Positions 22,980 through 35,614 of a stretch of DNA of 64,000 bases are shown here, one piece after another. The position numbers and the translations under genes were made by a program. The stretch spans positions 7,011,001 to 7,075,000 of the forward strand of contig OY987266.1 of assembly GCA_963920665.1 (NCBI GenBank). Direction: 5' to 3'. The notes below the pieces were generated by a model. That model did not search any database. It saw nothing but the letters and a program-made list of their open reading frames with translations, and was not told the origin of the DNA. Each line of letters begins with the position of its first letter. The first letter of the stretch is position 1. Origin of the DNA: Straminergon stramineum. Taxonomy: Eukaryota > Streptophyta > Bryopsida > Hypnales > Calliergonaceae.

Positions 22980-24190
22980 GGAAGTAGATAATTTAGGGGG
23001 GGAAATCCTCGAGGCTTACTTAAGCCCTTAGATTAGAATTAGGTGATCACCACAAGATTAAGTGTAATACATAAGTAGAGGATGTAAGAAATAGCTCAAC
23101 CTTGGAGGATGGTATGAAATGTCCTTGAGATTGGCTTGGTAGGTAGGAGTGGAGGGTAGTTGGGCTATCTTAGAGTGTGGAAGGAAAGAAAAGGAAGAAG
23201 GAAAAAAGAAATAGGATAAAATCAACAATTACCCTCTTGTACCCAGATATTTTATGATTAGAATGGTGGTTTGTTGTCTCATGGCATGGGAGTTCATGGC
23301 GGAGGAGGTAGAGCTTCCGGTGGGCATGATCAATGACTCAAGTTCCGAGGTATGAGTTAACCCCTTCCAACCTTTCCCTAGGTCCTTAATTAGAAGCTAG
23401 TAGCTTGGGCCGAGGCCTACCCCTAGGTCAAACCCTTAGGATTGTAGGTCAATTCATTTCCAGGGACATAAACTTAAAGAAGGAGGCCGTAGCTTTACAA
23501 AACCCTAAGGCACACCCAAATCGGGTCAAAATTGAGAAAGTTATCGCCAGATGAAGTCTAGGGTCAAATTGGATGAAGAATAGCTAAACTCTGAATTTGA
23601 AAAGAGAACTAAGTAGGTTAGGAAGAGGCTACCAATTAGGGTCCAGGTCCAAAAAGAAAAATTAATTCCAAATTACAGGTTAGGAGAAATTAGTGGATGA
23701 AGTTTAGGTAAGGCTTGGATGAAAATTTTGTAGGAATCCCTAATCAGGGTCCAAATACAGATCTAGGTAGGAGCAATTCTTGTAATCCATCCTTAAAATT
23801 TTTGGATCTTTCTGAATTGGGGAGCTAGGTGCAATCGATGGATGAAGTTTGAGGAACCGAGTAGCAGTCAAACTCATCCACCCATAACTTTGGCTAGGAA
23901 GGTCAGATCGGGTCGAGTTTTATGTTTTTAGAAATGGCACAAAATGAAATAGAGGTTTCTTAGGTTAGTTCTACCCTAGCATAGGTTACATTCAGATCAT
24001 ACAACAGGCCATCCATTCGGTTGGCCAAAACATTGGAAGTAGATTAAATGAATCTTGCAAAATTGGGGTCACTTAGGCACTTAGTAAAAAGATCCATTTC
24101 TTGAAAGGCACAATGGACCATGCTTAGACACCCAAGGGTAGGAATCACTTAGCCGAAACCCAGAACGTGGTTGTGTTCGCAAATTACCAA
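22980..24190. other. noncoding stretch, possibly decayed retroelement
   Basis: Purine-rich plus strand with frequent stops in all frames. Nothing recognised. Confidence 0.4.
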
Positions 24191-24192
24191 GG

Positions 24193-25140
24193 GTGGGTAA
24201 TTTGGCGCTCATACCAACCTTTGATCATGTGAAGAAGTTCAAAAGACGATTTAGGCATATCATAAATTGTGTTTGCAAATTTTATTCATGGATCCTCCAA
24301 AGGCAAGATGCATTGGGAAGACTAGGGGTCTATCTAGTCATCAAAAGTGTATTGCATCAATGCACATACTTGCTTATGGAATTTCTATAAATGCCACAAA
24401 CAAATGTTATAGGCTACAAGGGAGTACAACTTTGGAAGCTATCAAGTAGTTTGTTAGAGCCATTTGAAGTTGTTTTCAATCCATGTTTTTGCACCATCCA
24501 AGTTGTGTTGATGCTGAGAAACATATAGCATTAATAAAACCCATACAAGGATTCCCAAGAATGTTTGCCAACATAGAATCTATGCACAAGAATTGGAATA
24601 ATTGCCCCATGGCTTGGTAGGGGCAATTCCAAGATAAAGACAAGCATCGAGCATTATCCTTGAGGCCGTGGTAGACAAATCCCTTTGGATTTGGCATACA
24701 TTCTTTGGTTTACCGGGGAGTAATAATAATATCAACGTGTTAGACTAGTCTCTTCTTGTATCTAACTTATTGAAGGGTGAGGGATTTAATGTATTTGACC
24801 TTTGAAGTCAATGTCTATAGTTATCCTTAGAATTGCCTATGGATTGATGGGATCTATTATTTGTAGAATTTTTTTCTTCATACCATACAAGAACCACAAG
24901 ATGAAAAAAAACACTTTGCCAAATGCAAGTGGGGGAAGGAAGGACATTGAGAGAATATTTGGCATCTTGCAAGCTCATTCATAGATCATAAAAAGGCCAT
25001 GCAGCTAGTAGGAGCTTCAAATTGTCATTGACATGATGATGGCATGTACTGTCATGCATAATATGATCATTCATGATAAAGAAGGGCTCAATTTTATAGT
25101 CTTTCTTCAAGAAAAGCATTGTAACAAGACAAATGTGAGG
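24193..25140 (+). pseudogene. PIF/Harbinger-type transposase pseudogene
   Basis: Pieces of the DDE nuclease of plant Harbinger elements appear in order in shifting frames: KCIASMHILAYGISI, LQGSTTLEAIK, then IQGFPRMFANIESMHKNW with NCPMAW (the conserved GFPGMLGSIDCMHWxWKNCPxAW block), then RKDIERIFGILQAHS (RKDVERAFGVLQARF) and MACTVMHNMIIHDKEG (MHNMIIEDE). Several stops and frameshifts break it. No terminal repeats were found, so element limits are unknown. Confidence 0.85.
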
Positions 25141-25870
25141 GAATTATAACTTTGCAAAACTCAATGTAAGTGGACTCATAAGATTAAAAATGTACACATG
25201 CACTATGCTCTCAAGAATGACATAGTTGAGCACTTATGGAAAATCAAAGGGAACAATAGGATTTTTAAATGTATTGTATGTACTTTTCATCAAATGGGCA
25301 TCTAAGTTTAATAAACATCTATTGCCTCTACTAAGAATAAAAATTGGCATTTAGGTTTAGCAAACCTTCATTGCCTTTATATACATATATTTGTAATATC
25401 TGAGTTCAGCATAGTCATTTCTAAATTGACCCTCTTCTATCCCATTAATAATAAAGTGCATACCATAAATGTTGTTGGCCATATATAAATGTCTTCGGCA
25501 TTGTTGGAGCTTCAGAATCTAATGCTAGACATGGCTCTCTAGTCTACAAGGACTAGAATCCAATTTTGCCTACCAAAGAGAACATCTCCACTCAAAAAAT
25601 AGGACAATAATGAGTACTAGGAGGAGGGGCTATTATATATAGAGCAAACAAGGGAGATGCAAAGCGCATTTTCAAATAGGGAGTTGTATCATCCCTCCAA
25701 TAAAAAATTCCTCTTATATAACAAGTTGATCTAAATTTCTTTTACTTATAATTTTCAATAACACCTACATTGAATTGACAAAAAATAAGAAATCGCATTA
25801 CTTCCAAACAACATTCTTAAATTGGAAATGACATAGAATTATGGAATAACATGTTGGAAATTGTTGCGTG
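25141..25870. other. noncoding stretch
   Basis: AT-rich DNA between the Harbinger pseudogene and an open frame on the minus strand. Nothing recognised. Confidence 0.45.
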
Positions 25871-25874
25871 AACC

Positions 25875-26290
25875 TTAATTGGAACTGGAAAGAACTTTGA
25901 ATTTGAGGTTGAGGTCAAATTCTAGGTCTATTGATGTCAAGTTTTTCAATGTCGAGATAACTAAGGTATAATCAATAACTTCTCTATTGGAGCTTGCATA
26001 GCTAAATGAGAGTGTTGTAGAGGAATTCATAGGTGAGGTTGGCAAGGGTGCATATAACATCTCCATCAACAAAGGTGTACTATGATTCCAAGCTCTTTTG
26101 GTGACTTTGACTTTGTTGTCTTTGTCTTCAAGCACATGGGTCATTGCTTTCCAACAAACTTGACTACAAGATGATGGCAAACTTTGGCCATTTCTTCTTC
26201 ACATTGCTTGTCTAGGTAAGCCCAAACTTTGTCTTAGAAGCATATCTCATCTAGCACCATGAAGATAGACAAGGTAGCTTGATCCTACAA
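25875..26290 (-). pseudogene. unrecognised broken ORF, possible Harbinger companion protein
   Basis: A 101-codon open frame at 25875-26180 (WKAMTHVLEDKDNKVKVTKR and onward) continues, with a frameshift, into upstream codons around 26200-26290 (QATLSIFMVLDEICF, VWAYLDKQCEEEMAK). Harbinger elements usually carry a second Myb/trihelix-like ORF and this lies just beyond the transposase pseudogene on the opposite strand. That link is by position only; I do not recognise the family. An ATC/CAT triplet run lies at 26463-26487. Confidence 0.25.
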
Positions 26291-26580
26291 CATTGTGGTG
26301 TCTTTAGGCTTGTAGAATCAAGGTCAACAATGGCTTTCACTTGGACTCTCATACCATATTCTCTCTCTATATATCTGCATTTTCTTTCCTTGCCAATTTT
26401 GTGTTAGAATGACATGTGAGGGGCTTGCCAATCAAGCCAAAGGTCAGGTCTTGCACCACATTTTCATCATCATCATCATCATCATCTCCACGAAGAATAT
26501 ATTGATCTCTATTCTATAGGTGGTGGTCCTTTCTTCTTCAGTATAGTTGAGGTGGGGTGGCAAAGAACCTATCTACCTAA

Positions 26581-28455
26581 TTCTATCCAAACACTCAAAC
26601 TAATGTTTAGAGGATGTCTTTCAAAAGTAACCGACAATGTATGAAATATAAAAAAAATTGTTTAGATTGCTTCCCCTTATTAAGTTCAAGCACCAACTCC
26701 AAAACATCTTCCAATGATATTCCTATCTCTATAATGTAATACTGATTTGTAAACCCCAACAAATTTAGAGACATAGTATTTGATTATCTTCCACTTTGTT
26801 TCCAATGAGCGTATTTTGCACTCTCCTCTCCCATTTAGCCGATAGTCATGATAGATGGATCCTCATAACTTTTACAAATGAATGGTGGGAGGTTGGTTGT
26901 TGGTTTGGTTAGAATGCACTTTTAATGCATAAAAGACAAGTGGATGAATGATAAATGTTTAACTCTTTAATGTCTTTAGTGCCCAAGTGATCACTATGTG
27001 GTCAATGGATAGTAAAAATTGCAGTGGGAGCATATCTAATTTTAAATGAAATTGCAAAGTGTGAAGTTAAAATCTAGTCACAGTTAGTTGGTACAATTTG
27101 CACTAATCAAATCATAATTTGGGTTTTGAAACTTTCAAAATATATGATTGTAAAAAGGTAGGTCTCTTGTGTGAACTCGGGGGGGGGTCAATGTGTTAAA
27201 AAAATAAGGATATAGGTGCGAACACCCACTATTTTATAGGGGGGTATGAATTATTATTATTATTTCACATGCTATCATTATGTAATTTTCTAATGGGAAC
27301 TATTATTCCATACCCTATAATACTTTAAAGATGTCCACTACCATTTTCAATACCCTATATTATTCTAAACCCATTTATAATTTTTAGCCCCCATTTTTTT
27401 AAGATATCCTATCATTTGTTCGCTCATATGTTGCTACTCCAACCGCTCACTACCCCCCCCCCCCCCCCTGAGTGTAAGAATAGATTATCATGAGTGAAAT
27501 ATTGACAAATAATATCATAAAAACCTAGTCATGAAAGAGGAATTGGTGTAGGGTGACTTCCAAAGGCTTTCGACTATAAAGAAAAGTAATTTGATTGGGT
27601 TTTGTTAGAAATGATGATTTCAACAAAAAAACACATTATAGACCTATATAACAAGACAACTTTAAATAGGATGAGGTATTTCAAAGCCAAATAATGTTGT
27701 TTTTCAAGAAAACATGTCAAAGACATTATTACAGAACTTTATGTCCTTGAAGTTTTTTTATACCTTGATCTTGATCCTACATTGCTTGAATATTCTTTGT
27801 ATAATATTTTGCAAAGAACCTTACATTATAAATAATTTTGAAATCGAAAACCATTTAATATTTTGGAGGGTAGAGAAGAATGTGAATTATGAGTCATAAT
27901 TTATGAGTTGTCAAGTACACATATTGATGAATAAGTTCACCTTCACTTCTACAAAATTGAACTTAAGAGCCTTTTAAATTTTTTTTTTTTCCATAGTTGA
28001 AATTTACTTTCTACAAAAATTATGATCTTGATGTATTGCTTGATGAATAGGAAAATCTTATAGGAGATGCATTTATGAGATATGTGGAGTTCTTTATGGG
28101 TAGATGGTTAAAAAAATTCATATTGTATTAACAACTATTCTTCTATTTCAAACAATAGGTTTAGAATATGATCACTTACTACTATAGTACCTAGGATTAA
28201 CAACTTATTTTGAAAGTCATATAAGGTAGATGAAGTACAATCAAATGTATTAAGATCCCATTTGTTTTGCCTATTTTTTAGTGGTGCAACTAGCTTCATT
28301 ATTGATGCTTCATTGTTATTATAAAAGGTTATGATCAATTCATATCTAGATTGGAATGAAAAAAACTTAGAAGAATAAAGATTCTATGTTTGGAATTTAG
28401 AATCTTCTTTAGTCATTATTTAAATTGCCCCAAACTTCCAATTTGTATTTTGCTA
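26581..28455. other. noncoding stretch with homopolymer tracts
   Basis: No gene recognised. It contains a G run near 27179-27188 and an 18-C tract near 27452-27469. Short ORFs on both strands have no motif. Confidence 0.45.
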
Positions 28456-28459
28456 CCAA

Positions 28460-28715
28460 CCAAGATCTCCTAGGAGTTAAACCCTATAAAGGCCACTTGT
28501 TTGTTGAATGAACAATTGAAAATTCATGTAGGTTTCTATGTAGTCAATTTTGGTTGAATGTTCATGAAAATTGGACACAAGATGTGATCCAAGATATCTT
28601 AGGAATTAACTCCTAAACACCACTTGTTTGTTGAAAGAACAATCAAAAATTCAGATAGGTTCCTATGTAGTCAATTTTGGTTGGATGTCCATGAAAATTG
28701 GACACAAGATGTGAA
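28460..28715 (+). repeat. tandem duplication, about 128-bp unit, two copies
   Basis: CCAAGATCTCCTAGGAGTTAA at 28460 and CCAAGATATCTTAGGAATTAA at about 28588 start two adjacent units. These share ACTTGTTTGTTGAA, GTAGTCAATTTTGGTTG and GAAAATTGGACACAAGATGTGA. The units have diverged, so the duplication is not recent. Confidence 0.75.
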
Positions 28716-29165
28716 CATATCCCCCCTCGTGAGAATATAATGTCTATTTCTAATTGGTACCCAAATCAAAACTTATGTTGCCCTAAACTATTTGCTAGCT
28801 CAAACAATTTGGGCATCTTTTTCAAAAATGCTAATCAACTTCTAAAATTTGGCAAAAAAACACTATTAGTTTTCAAATCACATTCTAACTTTGTTAGCTA
28901 TGTCGGGGCAATTTCAAGAAAAAATATTCCATCTAACTTCAATTGCGTTTCCATCTCTCTTTCTTCCACTTTGGGCTTTCGGTCTTCAAATCTGGAATAC
29001 GTTACTCCATCCTTAACACATCAAAGCAACCAACTTTCAGCGTACAGCAATTCTTTGACATTCTCTTTCTGGCTCAATGAAAGAGAGAAAAGTCAGGAAT
29101 GGATACACCGAAATCAGGCAATCCGACACTCAGCCTCAGTTTCATATCCTAAACCCAAGTATTGA
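28698..29165 (+). CDS. unrecognised 155-codon open frame
   Basis: Longest open frame between the ENGase 3' end and the duplicated block, antisense to ENGase. It is Ser/Asn-rich (SSNNLGIFFKNANQLLKFG, SISLSSTLGF), has no domain, signal or membrane segment that I recognise, and its first codons lie in the repeated 128-bp unit. More likely a chance frame than a gene. Confidence 0.12.
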   Translation: MDTRCEHIPPRENIMSISNWYPNQNLCCPKLFASSNNLGIFFKNANQLLKFGKKTLLVFKSHSNFVSYVGAISRKNIPSNFNCVSISLSSTLGFRSSNLEYVTPSLTHQSNQLSAYSNSLTFSFWLNEREKSQEWIHRNQAIRHSASVSYPKPKY

Positions 29166-29409
29166 ATTTGCACTAATCTGACCCAACATTATTATTAACA
29201 AGTTCTAGCAGAGTGTCTTCGTCGCACTAAAAACAGGGACTCCAAAACCCATTCAATAAATGAGATGTCAACGAGATGTCAATTACATAAAAAATTATTT
29301 CCTAAAAATACAGGGGACAGACATTCCTTCTCTTAATGAGGTGACATAGAAGGCGAAGGTCATGGAGCTGTATACAAGAAATGACCAGACATCGTGGTAC
29401 ACTCACACT

Positions 29410-32400
29410 TCACACCGTATCGGCCAGCAGGAGTTGGGAAGGATCAGAATCCGAACTCCGATGGTGGTGGTTAGCGTGAGACAAATTTACGGCGCAGGCA
29501 GTAGAAAACGACCCTGGTAAACCACAGGCACACTGGACTTGCACATAGAAATTCAGCATACTGCATGAACTAGGGATCAGAAAATCGTGGATAGAGAAAG
29601 CCTGCACGAACGCCACCCCTAGATACTCGGGATCCCTTCTTCCAGCTCCTCCCGATTCTTCATCTTTGGAAGCATACACATAATACTGCACCCACTGGCA
29701 ACCACCATTCTGCTCATGGCTCTGAACCAAGCCCCACCTCAAAGTCAAGCTCACTGATTTCCAGCCCTCAGACTTTTGAGCCCACTCGGGTTGGCAACCT
29801 TCGAAAATGATCTCCGGCAACTCTCGGTCATGTTCGGGCTCCGTCGAAATGCGTAAATGTCCAAGTAATACATATGGAAATGGGATTTCTTTCGTGACAG
29901 GAGTGTTGGAAGACTTGCTGCAGTCCTCAACCAAAGATAAGAGTTTCTGCACATCCAAATCACCAGAATACACGACTGCATAGATCTGATGGATGTTGCA
30001 ATTGCCATGGTCTAGCGTATGCTCCAGTAATTTCCACTTGCTGCTTCCGGCAGTTTTAGCCACAGACCGAGCAATGGCGCAGTGTGGCAAGCTCAAAGGC
30101 GCTTCTGCATCGCCATCTTCTTCCCCCAACAACACCAGAAACCTGGAGTCCTCCCTGGAGATATTAAGTGCAAGACAGATGTGCAGCTCATCATCTGCCT
30201 GGACCTGCGAGAAAAGGAATAAAAGCAACGCATTGACTCAGAAAGAGCATGACTGGAGTCAGCAAAATGGTTTGGTTGCACTTGGCAGCTAAGTATTCTC
30301 CATAGTCGATTTCTGAGTTATTTTCGAATTGGTCTTGCATGCTGTATTGCAGCTTTCTACAAACAGGCACAGAAGCTGCTCAACAATTGGGATAGCGAAT
30401 AACGAAGACGAAGAGCTGTGCTGACAAAAGAAGAGCCTCAGAAAAGGCTGTGCACGAGCAGCACTTACCGAGTAGGATACGTGAAGAAGCCGGTTCGCCG
30501 TCACAGAAATAGATGACTCATAAAGTTGCACCAGACCCAGAGAGTCATCAGACACTGAAATCCGTAGACATGACCCTCCACTATACGCTGCTTCATAGCT
30601 GCCACATCATCAGATACACGATGACTTTCTATCCCAAAGAATTGAAAAAAATAAGAAGCAAGATAGTATTAGCCCATTCCCGCAAATATAGTTTCTTCTT
30701 GGACATTTCAAAACCATTATAGCCTCTGCTTTCCAACCAAACATAACAAGAATGTCATGCCGGGACGCCACGCTCCACGAGCAGCCAAACATAGTTACAA
30801 ACAAAACAAAACAAAGACCAAACATGATGTATAGGTAGCCAATAAAGATGAGAGGTTGAAGTAGCCGCGGAGGAATTAGGGCGTAAATGGGGTGGGCTTG
30901 GTACCTCATATCGACCTCCAAGGAACTCTGAGGATGTGAAATGAACTTCAGAATGGGCTGCTCACATGATCCAGAGATTGGAAATCAACACAAGACTCTA
31001 AAGAAATACTAAAATGCAAAATGTAGAACACCCGACATCCAATCGGTGCAAAAAGAAAGAATTCAAAGCCAAGAAACACAATGAAATCATACCTGCAGAC
31101 TCTGACATGATATATTGAACCATGGTTGGGTGGAAACTTCGTTCCCTTCCACTGACACACGCGTTCCAAATCCCTGTTGCCATTTCCCGCCATCAGTTCC
31201 CAACTCACCAAAATACTGCCTCCGAGTTCTCCATAATCAACATTAAAATCAACAGATTCACAAACTTCACAATGAGCAACTCGTCCAGAGAAATGACACC
31301 AAGGACGAAGTTAAGGAATTCACTCGATTGAAATCGGTAAAGAATGGAAGCTCAGTTGGACTGCGGCGTGCAGTCGGCCAACAATCCTCAATGCGACTCC
31401 ACCATCTGCATCGATCATTATCATCAGGATAAAAGAACTCCACGAAAGACAACTACGATATCCAAATTTCGTGACAGTGCAAGGCAGAAATGAAAAAGAA
31501 TCCAGCTAATGGAACAAGCGGGTGGATTCACCACTGACGGGAAGAGGAATGCTGCTGCTTATGACCTGGTCGAAGCAACCTCAAATGAAGGAGGTTGATC
31601 GGTTTCCAAAACCCATCCTGGTGCAAACAGAGCTGCTGACACTTGGGCCTTCTGGGCTACCTTCAGAGCAACATCACACTGCGCACCCCGCCCAATCGGA
31701 CCTAAGATATGCAAACTCGAGCGACTGGATCTAAATATCTATTCAAGTAGGTGGTTTTTAATGATCTAGCTCCTTCCACAGTCTCGTTGCTCTGTCCACC
31801 ATGCGCTACCCGTCAGAAGCGAAGCTATTCAAAACAGAGGACAGAAGGAACTGCCCACAAACTGGACGGCCAGGTCAACATTCTCTTTCGAGAAGTCAGG
31901 CAATTCATACATTCCAGGAGCGCAAGAATGCATTCGGGAAGGCACAAAAGTAGATTTGAGAGTAAAAATCTTACGTCAAACCCCCCGCCTCCAAAAGTGT
32001 TGCGACCGAACACATCCACTCCCATGTAAACATCTGTGGCCCGGTCACCAGCTGCATCTGCACTCAATTGGGCCATCCACGCCTGGCCCCACAAGTCCTA
32101 GACCATGTCAGTGCGACAAAATGAGCCCCCAGATCGTGTACAAGTCTAGACAGAGATGACATTCGATCCTAGAGAACACATGCTGAAGTAATATAGACAA
32201 GCATTTCTCAACTTCAAAGTTTCAAAAATAAACGGGCATACAATTCTCCACTACGAATTCTACACACATTCCTTCGCTATGACAAGCTCTGTGGAGCTGT
32301 AGAGACTCACACTCCACGAGTAGTTGGTGAAAAGCCCATCGCTATCACCAAAAAATGACCGATTTTCCTCATTCAAGCAATTTTGCCACCTCAGCTCTCC

Positions 32401-34127
32401 TTTCTCAGTGACAGCATCGTACCTGGAAAGCACAACTTGAAGTTCCAAATACAATCTCACGCAGAGCAGAACTTGGAAAGGCTCATATTAACGAATGGCA
32501 AGAATTCAGGAATGCCAACACAAAGAAAACAAGAGACGAACGTGATGAGGACCGTTACCAGATGACGTAAGAGTTAGCTGACCGAGAGTGCATACATTGT
32601 CGCAAATGCTGTACGAAAAGATGAAGACGTGGAATATCCTTCATATCAATCGGGTTCTCTATATTGATCTGCTTGTTCCAATAAGAGATCTATCAGTACA
32701 AAAAATTCTCCAAGTGCCATCTTCCAGATGATCCCACATTCCTTCTCAGCACTGTCTTCCACTCATTTTCCCTCTCTTCACTTCTGTTCACTGTCTGCAT
32801 AACAAGTAGCGAATTGCCAGTGTCGCTATCTCATATAGAAATGTCAAACTGCTACAAGCCATTCTTTCCATGTCCAGTTGGAAAAGCCTATTCCCGGGAT
32901 GGTTCGCAATGTTGTGGAAATGCCATCAACACGGGTATGCATGTATATGTGCCAAGTTTTCATTCATATCCCAGATTACAAATCTGTTCACCCTCCTTTG
33001 CATGTCCTTTCAACTACCCATGACCACTCAAAGCAAAGGATCAACTTTATCTTATCTTTACCTTTTAAATTGACGTTGCTAAATCCAGAGACTCCTACCA
33101 CAGCCATAGGGCCCTGGTTCAACAATATGAAGAATGCCACTATTCCTACAATATACGTACTAGACAGAAGAAATTGCTTGATTCTTTGGAATGACATGCT
33201 ACAATTGCTCTAAAAACACATCTCAGTTCATGGGGCAACAGAGTTAGGTACATTTGCGAACCATTGCTGACTCTCCACCCTTGGGATAGAGTCACTGAAC
33301 CCTAAAGCACAGGTAGAAAGAGAAGGCTCTGGGAAAATCAAATGCACATTTGCGTACCAGCCAGCCATCAAAGCCCAACTCATAAGCCAGTTCCGCTAAA
33401 CGGGATGCGAACATAAAGCAACTCTCTGCAGTGGTAAGAAGTGCCCGGCACACCGAAGCACCCTGCGCCCACTCGGTAATGAAAGTCCCCAGCACCTGCA
33501 AGAAGCCACAAAAAATTCAATTTGAAGTGAACTTCTTAAATCGAATTCCTAAACCCTAACTAACCTGACAGAACTAAATCACCGTTGCTCATTGCACAGT
33601 CCAGCAAGTGATATGATTGACAGCACCGTCATTCGACTCACCGGGACGCCATGCTTGTGAGCGGCATTGATCCATCCGGGAGGCGGAATTGTGACAAGTG
33701 AGTGCGAAAAGTACACAAACACATCGACCAAATGCCATTGCCAGAGAACGTACCCCTCCTTTCCTTCTTTCCCCTGCACCCACTTGTCCTCTTGGTACCC
33801 TCCCTTGTAGTCATGGCACACCAGCAGCTTGGGTCTTGCCGACCGAGGCCTTGTAACCAGTGGCACTGAAGATTTCAGATATTCCAGGAGTGGTGAGGAG
33901 AGTAAAGTTCGAGAACTGAGTTCGGCCAAAGTGTGAATTGGTTGGGCTACAGGCAATTTGATTTCGATCGTGGATACCAAGTTCGGAGTTTCCGAAATTC
34001 TTCTTTGAATGCAGGGACAGAATGTTACTATCTTCTCCCATATCGTGAACAGGCCAAATCTAGCTTGGATTAGAAACCATCTTAGCCGTCGTCTCTGAAG
34101 CAACCTCCCTCGGAAGTACATATACAT
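29410..34127 (-). CDS. ENGase: endo-beta-N-acetylglucosaminidase (ENGase), GH85, 11 coding exons, complete
   Basis: Cytosolic glycosidase that cuts between the two core GlcNAc residues of N-glycans, part of free N-glycan and misfolded glycoprotein turnover. Coding exons: 33642-34127, 33358-33495, 32559-32668, 32311-32422, 31975-32082, 31566-31678, 31324-31405, 31093-31173, 30905-30957, 30469-30598, 29410-30204. All junctions are GT-AG and all phases agree, giving 735 aa and a stop; plant ENGases are about 650-700 aa. Family blocks: PKLLVCHDYKGGYQEDKWVQ (99-118), DVFVYFSHSLVTIPPPGW (135-152), LGTFITEW, GFDGWL|INIE (catalytic Asn210 and Glu212 split from GFDGWL by an intron), WYDAVTEKGELRWQN (from 245), DVYMGVDVFGRNTFGGG and FAPGWVLET. 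The C-terminal beta-rich domain is residues 384-735. Start ATG at 34127 follows an intron acceptor directly. No truncation or lost catalytic residue is seen. Confidence 0.95.
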
Positions 34128-34902
34128 TGCCTGCACAAGAGATTCACATGATTTCAACACATGCAATTCCAAATAAGATAATCTCCATGCATTCTGGATC
34201 TTCACAGTTAATATGAAATACACAAAAGCTTTGTTGCGCACAAGGGTACTCAGGCTCTGCACATTTTACTCCTACAAGAAATGTTCAAGAAGGATATGCA
34301 TTCTTCGTGTGTTGGAATGCTCTTTTAGTTGCAAAACAAGAACATACATCCGACCACATTCATAATACAATCTCGGCTCAGCGCTTATACAAGTGACTTG
34401 ATTAGCCCTAATTTAGAGCGGTTTAAATTTGACAGTAATTAGACGCGCTCTTACACACACGTTCTAAGGCATACAGTTCACCGAAAGGCAATAGAAGCTC
34501 CAAAATAAATACCCACTCCTCTTCAGCAATTCTCTCGAGTCCTCCATAAGCACTCTAGTTCCGACATTAACCCGAAGACTATAACGACCGTAGCACAATT
34601 TCAACGCAGATTCAGCCTACCGAACGAAACTCGAAAGCCCGAAAATCACATTACTCTTGCACCAGCTGAGTGTTCCAATTCCAACTCGTCCAAAGACTTA
34701 GGAACATTCGTAAACCCTAAAACTACAACAAACCTCCAACTTCTGCACAGATCCAAGTGGTCCAGAACCTACCAAACTGAAATCTTCCACTTGATTCCAC
34801 CCTACTTCTCCACCGTAATTCTCCACCCTATCGTCGACAGAATTCAAAGCACAAGATACTGAAAACAGTCAGAAATTGAAATAATGAGTTCAGGTAACTC
34901 AC

Positions 34903-35060
34903 GAAAGATGGGCCTTGAAAGGAATTGGATGGGCGTTGCTGGAGATCCAACCCTGACGCGAACAATGGAGGAGTTGGGGAGTGTTGAAGCTTTGAATGCC
35001 GACAATTCGAACGTGAAGCAATGTTAAGCTAGACTGGAACGGATCCCCAAAAGTCTGCAG
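34903..35060 (-). other. 5'UTR exon of the ENGase gene
   Basis: On the minus strand this stretch contains no ATG and ends at a good donor (TTTC|GTGAGT, last exon base 34903). The acceptor TGTGCAG at 34131-34137 joins it to GCAATG, making ATG 34127 the first in the message. The 772-bp leader intron (34131-34902) has no other convincing exon. The outer end of the exon is approximate. Confidence 0.6.
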
Positions 35061-35116
35061 AAGAAGTTCTGGGGATTTTCAAATCGAAGTTTAATGCAAC
35101 ATTCAAGGTTAGAGAT

Positions 35117-35124
35117 CATAAATA
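35117..35124 (-). promoter_or_regulatory. TATA-like box, candidate for ENGase
   Basis: Minus-strand TATTTATG, about 30 bp upstream of the inferred start of the leader exon (near 35085-35090). Weak consensus, supported only by position. Confidence 0.3.
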
Positions 35125-35266
35125 CTTCTGATTTCATGATTTGAATTCAGTAATTTTTGTTCGGAACTTGCAATTATCTTCGAGTGGAAGATAATCTTGC
35201 CTGCCGAATTTCTTGACATCAGTTGCGACAGTCGATTGAAATCCGTGTGTATAAATTCATAATTCT

Positions 35267-35614
35267 TTGGTCTTGTTACAGACCCTATTCATCTTCGAGT
35301 CAAAAATAAATTTGATTGAGTTCATTTTTCTGTTTCGCCTTATATTGACACCGGGGACTTGGTCTACTTTTAGGATGGAGACCCATGGTCCAAACAATTT
35401 CACAATCCCAGTTCCAACTCTGCCTCCAGGTGTTGCAGTATGTAATGAAATCCCATGCACTTCTTGGAACACGAAATGCATCACCCTCACAAACAAAGCC
35501 GGGGATGATGTTGCAAGAGGAATTTGTCGAAGTGTCGACATTGACCTTGTCATTGATGTGGACAAGAAACCCCTTGATGATGACCAAATTGCCATTCAAA
35601 TTATGGAGTCTTAG
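35267..35614 (+). CDS. unrecognised 115-codon open frame, probably remnant
   Basis: The plus frame reads PGTWSTFRMETHGPNNFTIP then NKAGDDVARGICRSVDIDLV and KKPLDDDQIAIQIMES. Its mature look (mixed residues, charged C-terminus) resembles coding DNA more than its surroundings. The VARG...SVD...PLDDDQIAIQI pattern faintly recalls Tnp-type DNA-binding segments in plant transposons, but I cannot assign it. Overlapping frames are also open on the minus strand. It sits just upstream of the transposase-like pseudogene at 35868 and may belong to it. Confidence 0.3.
   Translation: MVLLQTLFIFESKINLIEFIFLFRLILTPGTWSTFRMETHGPNNFTIPVPTLPPGVAVCNEIPCTSWNTKCITLTNKAGDDVARGICRSVDIDLVIDVDKKPLDDDQIAIQIMES

Noticed and set aside
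29993..30292. 99-codon plus-strand frame and other frames at 29751-30281
   Set aside because: Antisense or out-of-frame shadows of the last ENGase exon.
33811..34041. 76-codon minus-strand frame
   Set aside because: Out-of-frame shadow inside the first ENGase coding exon.
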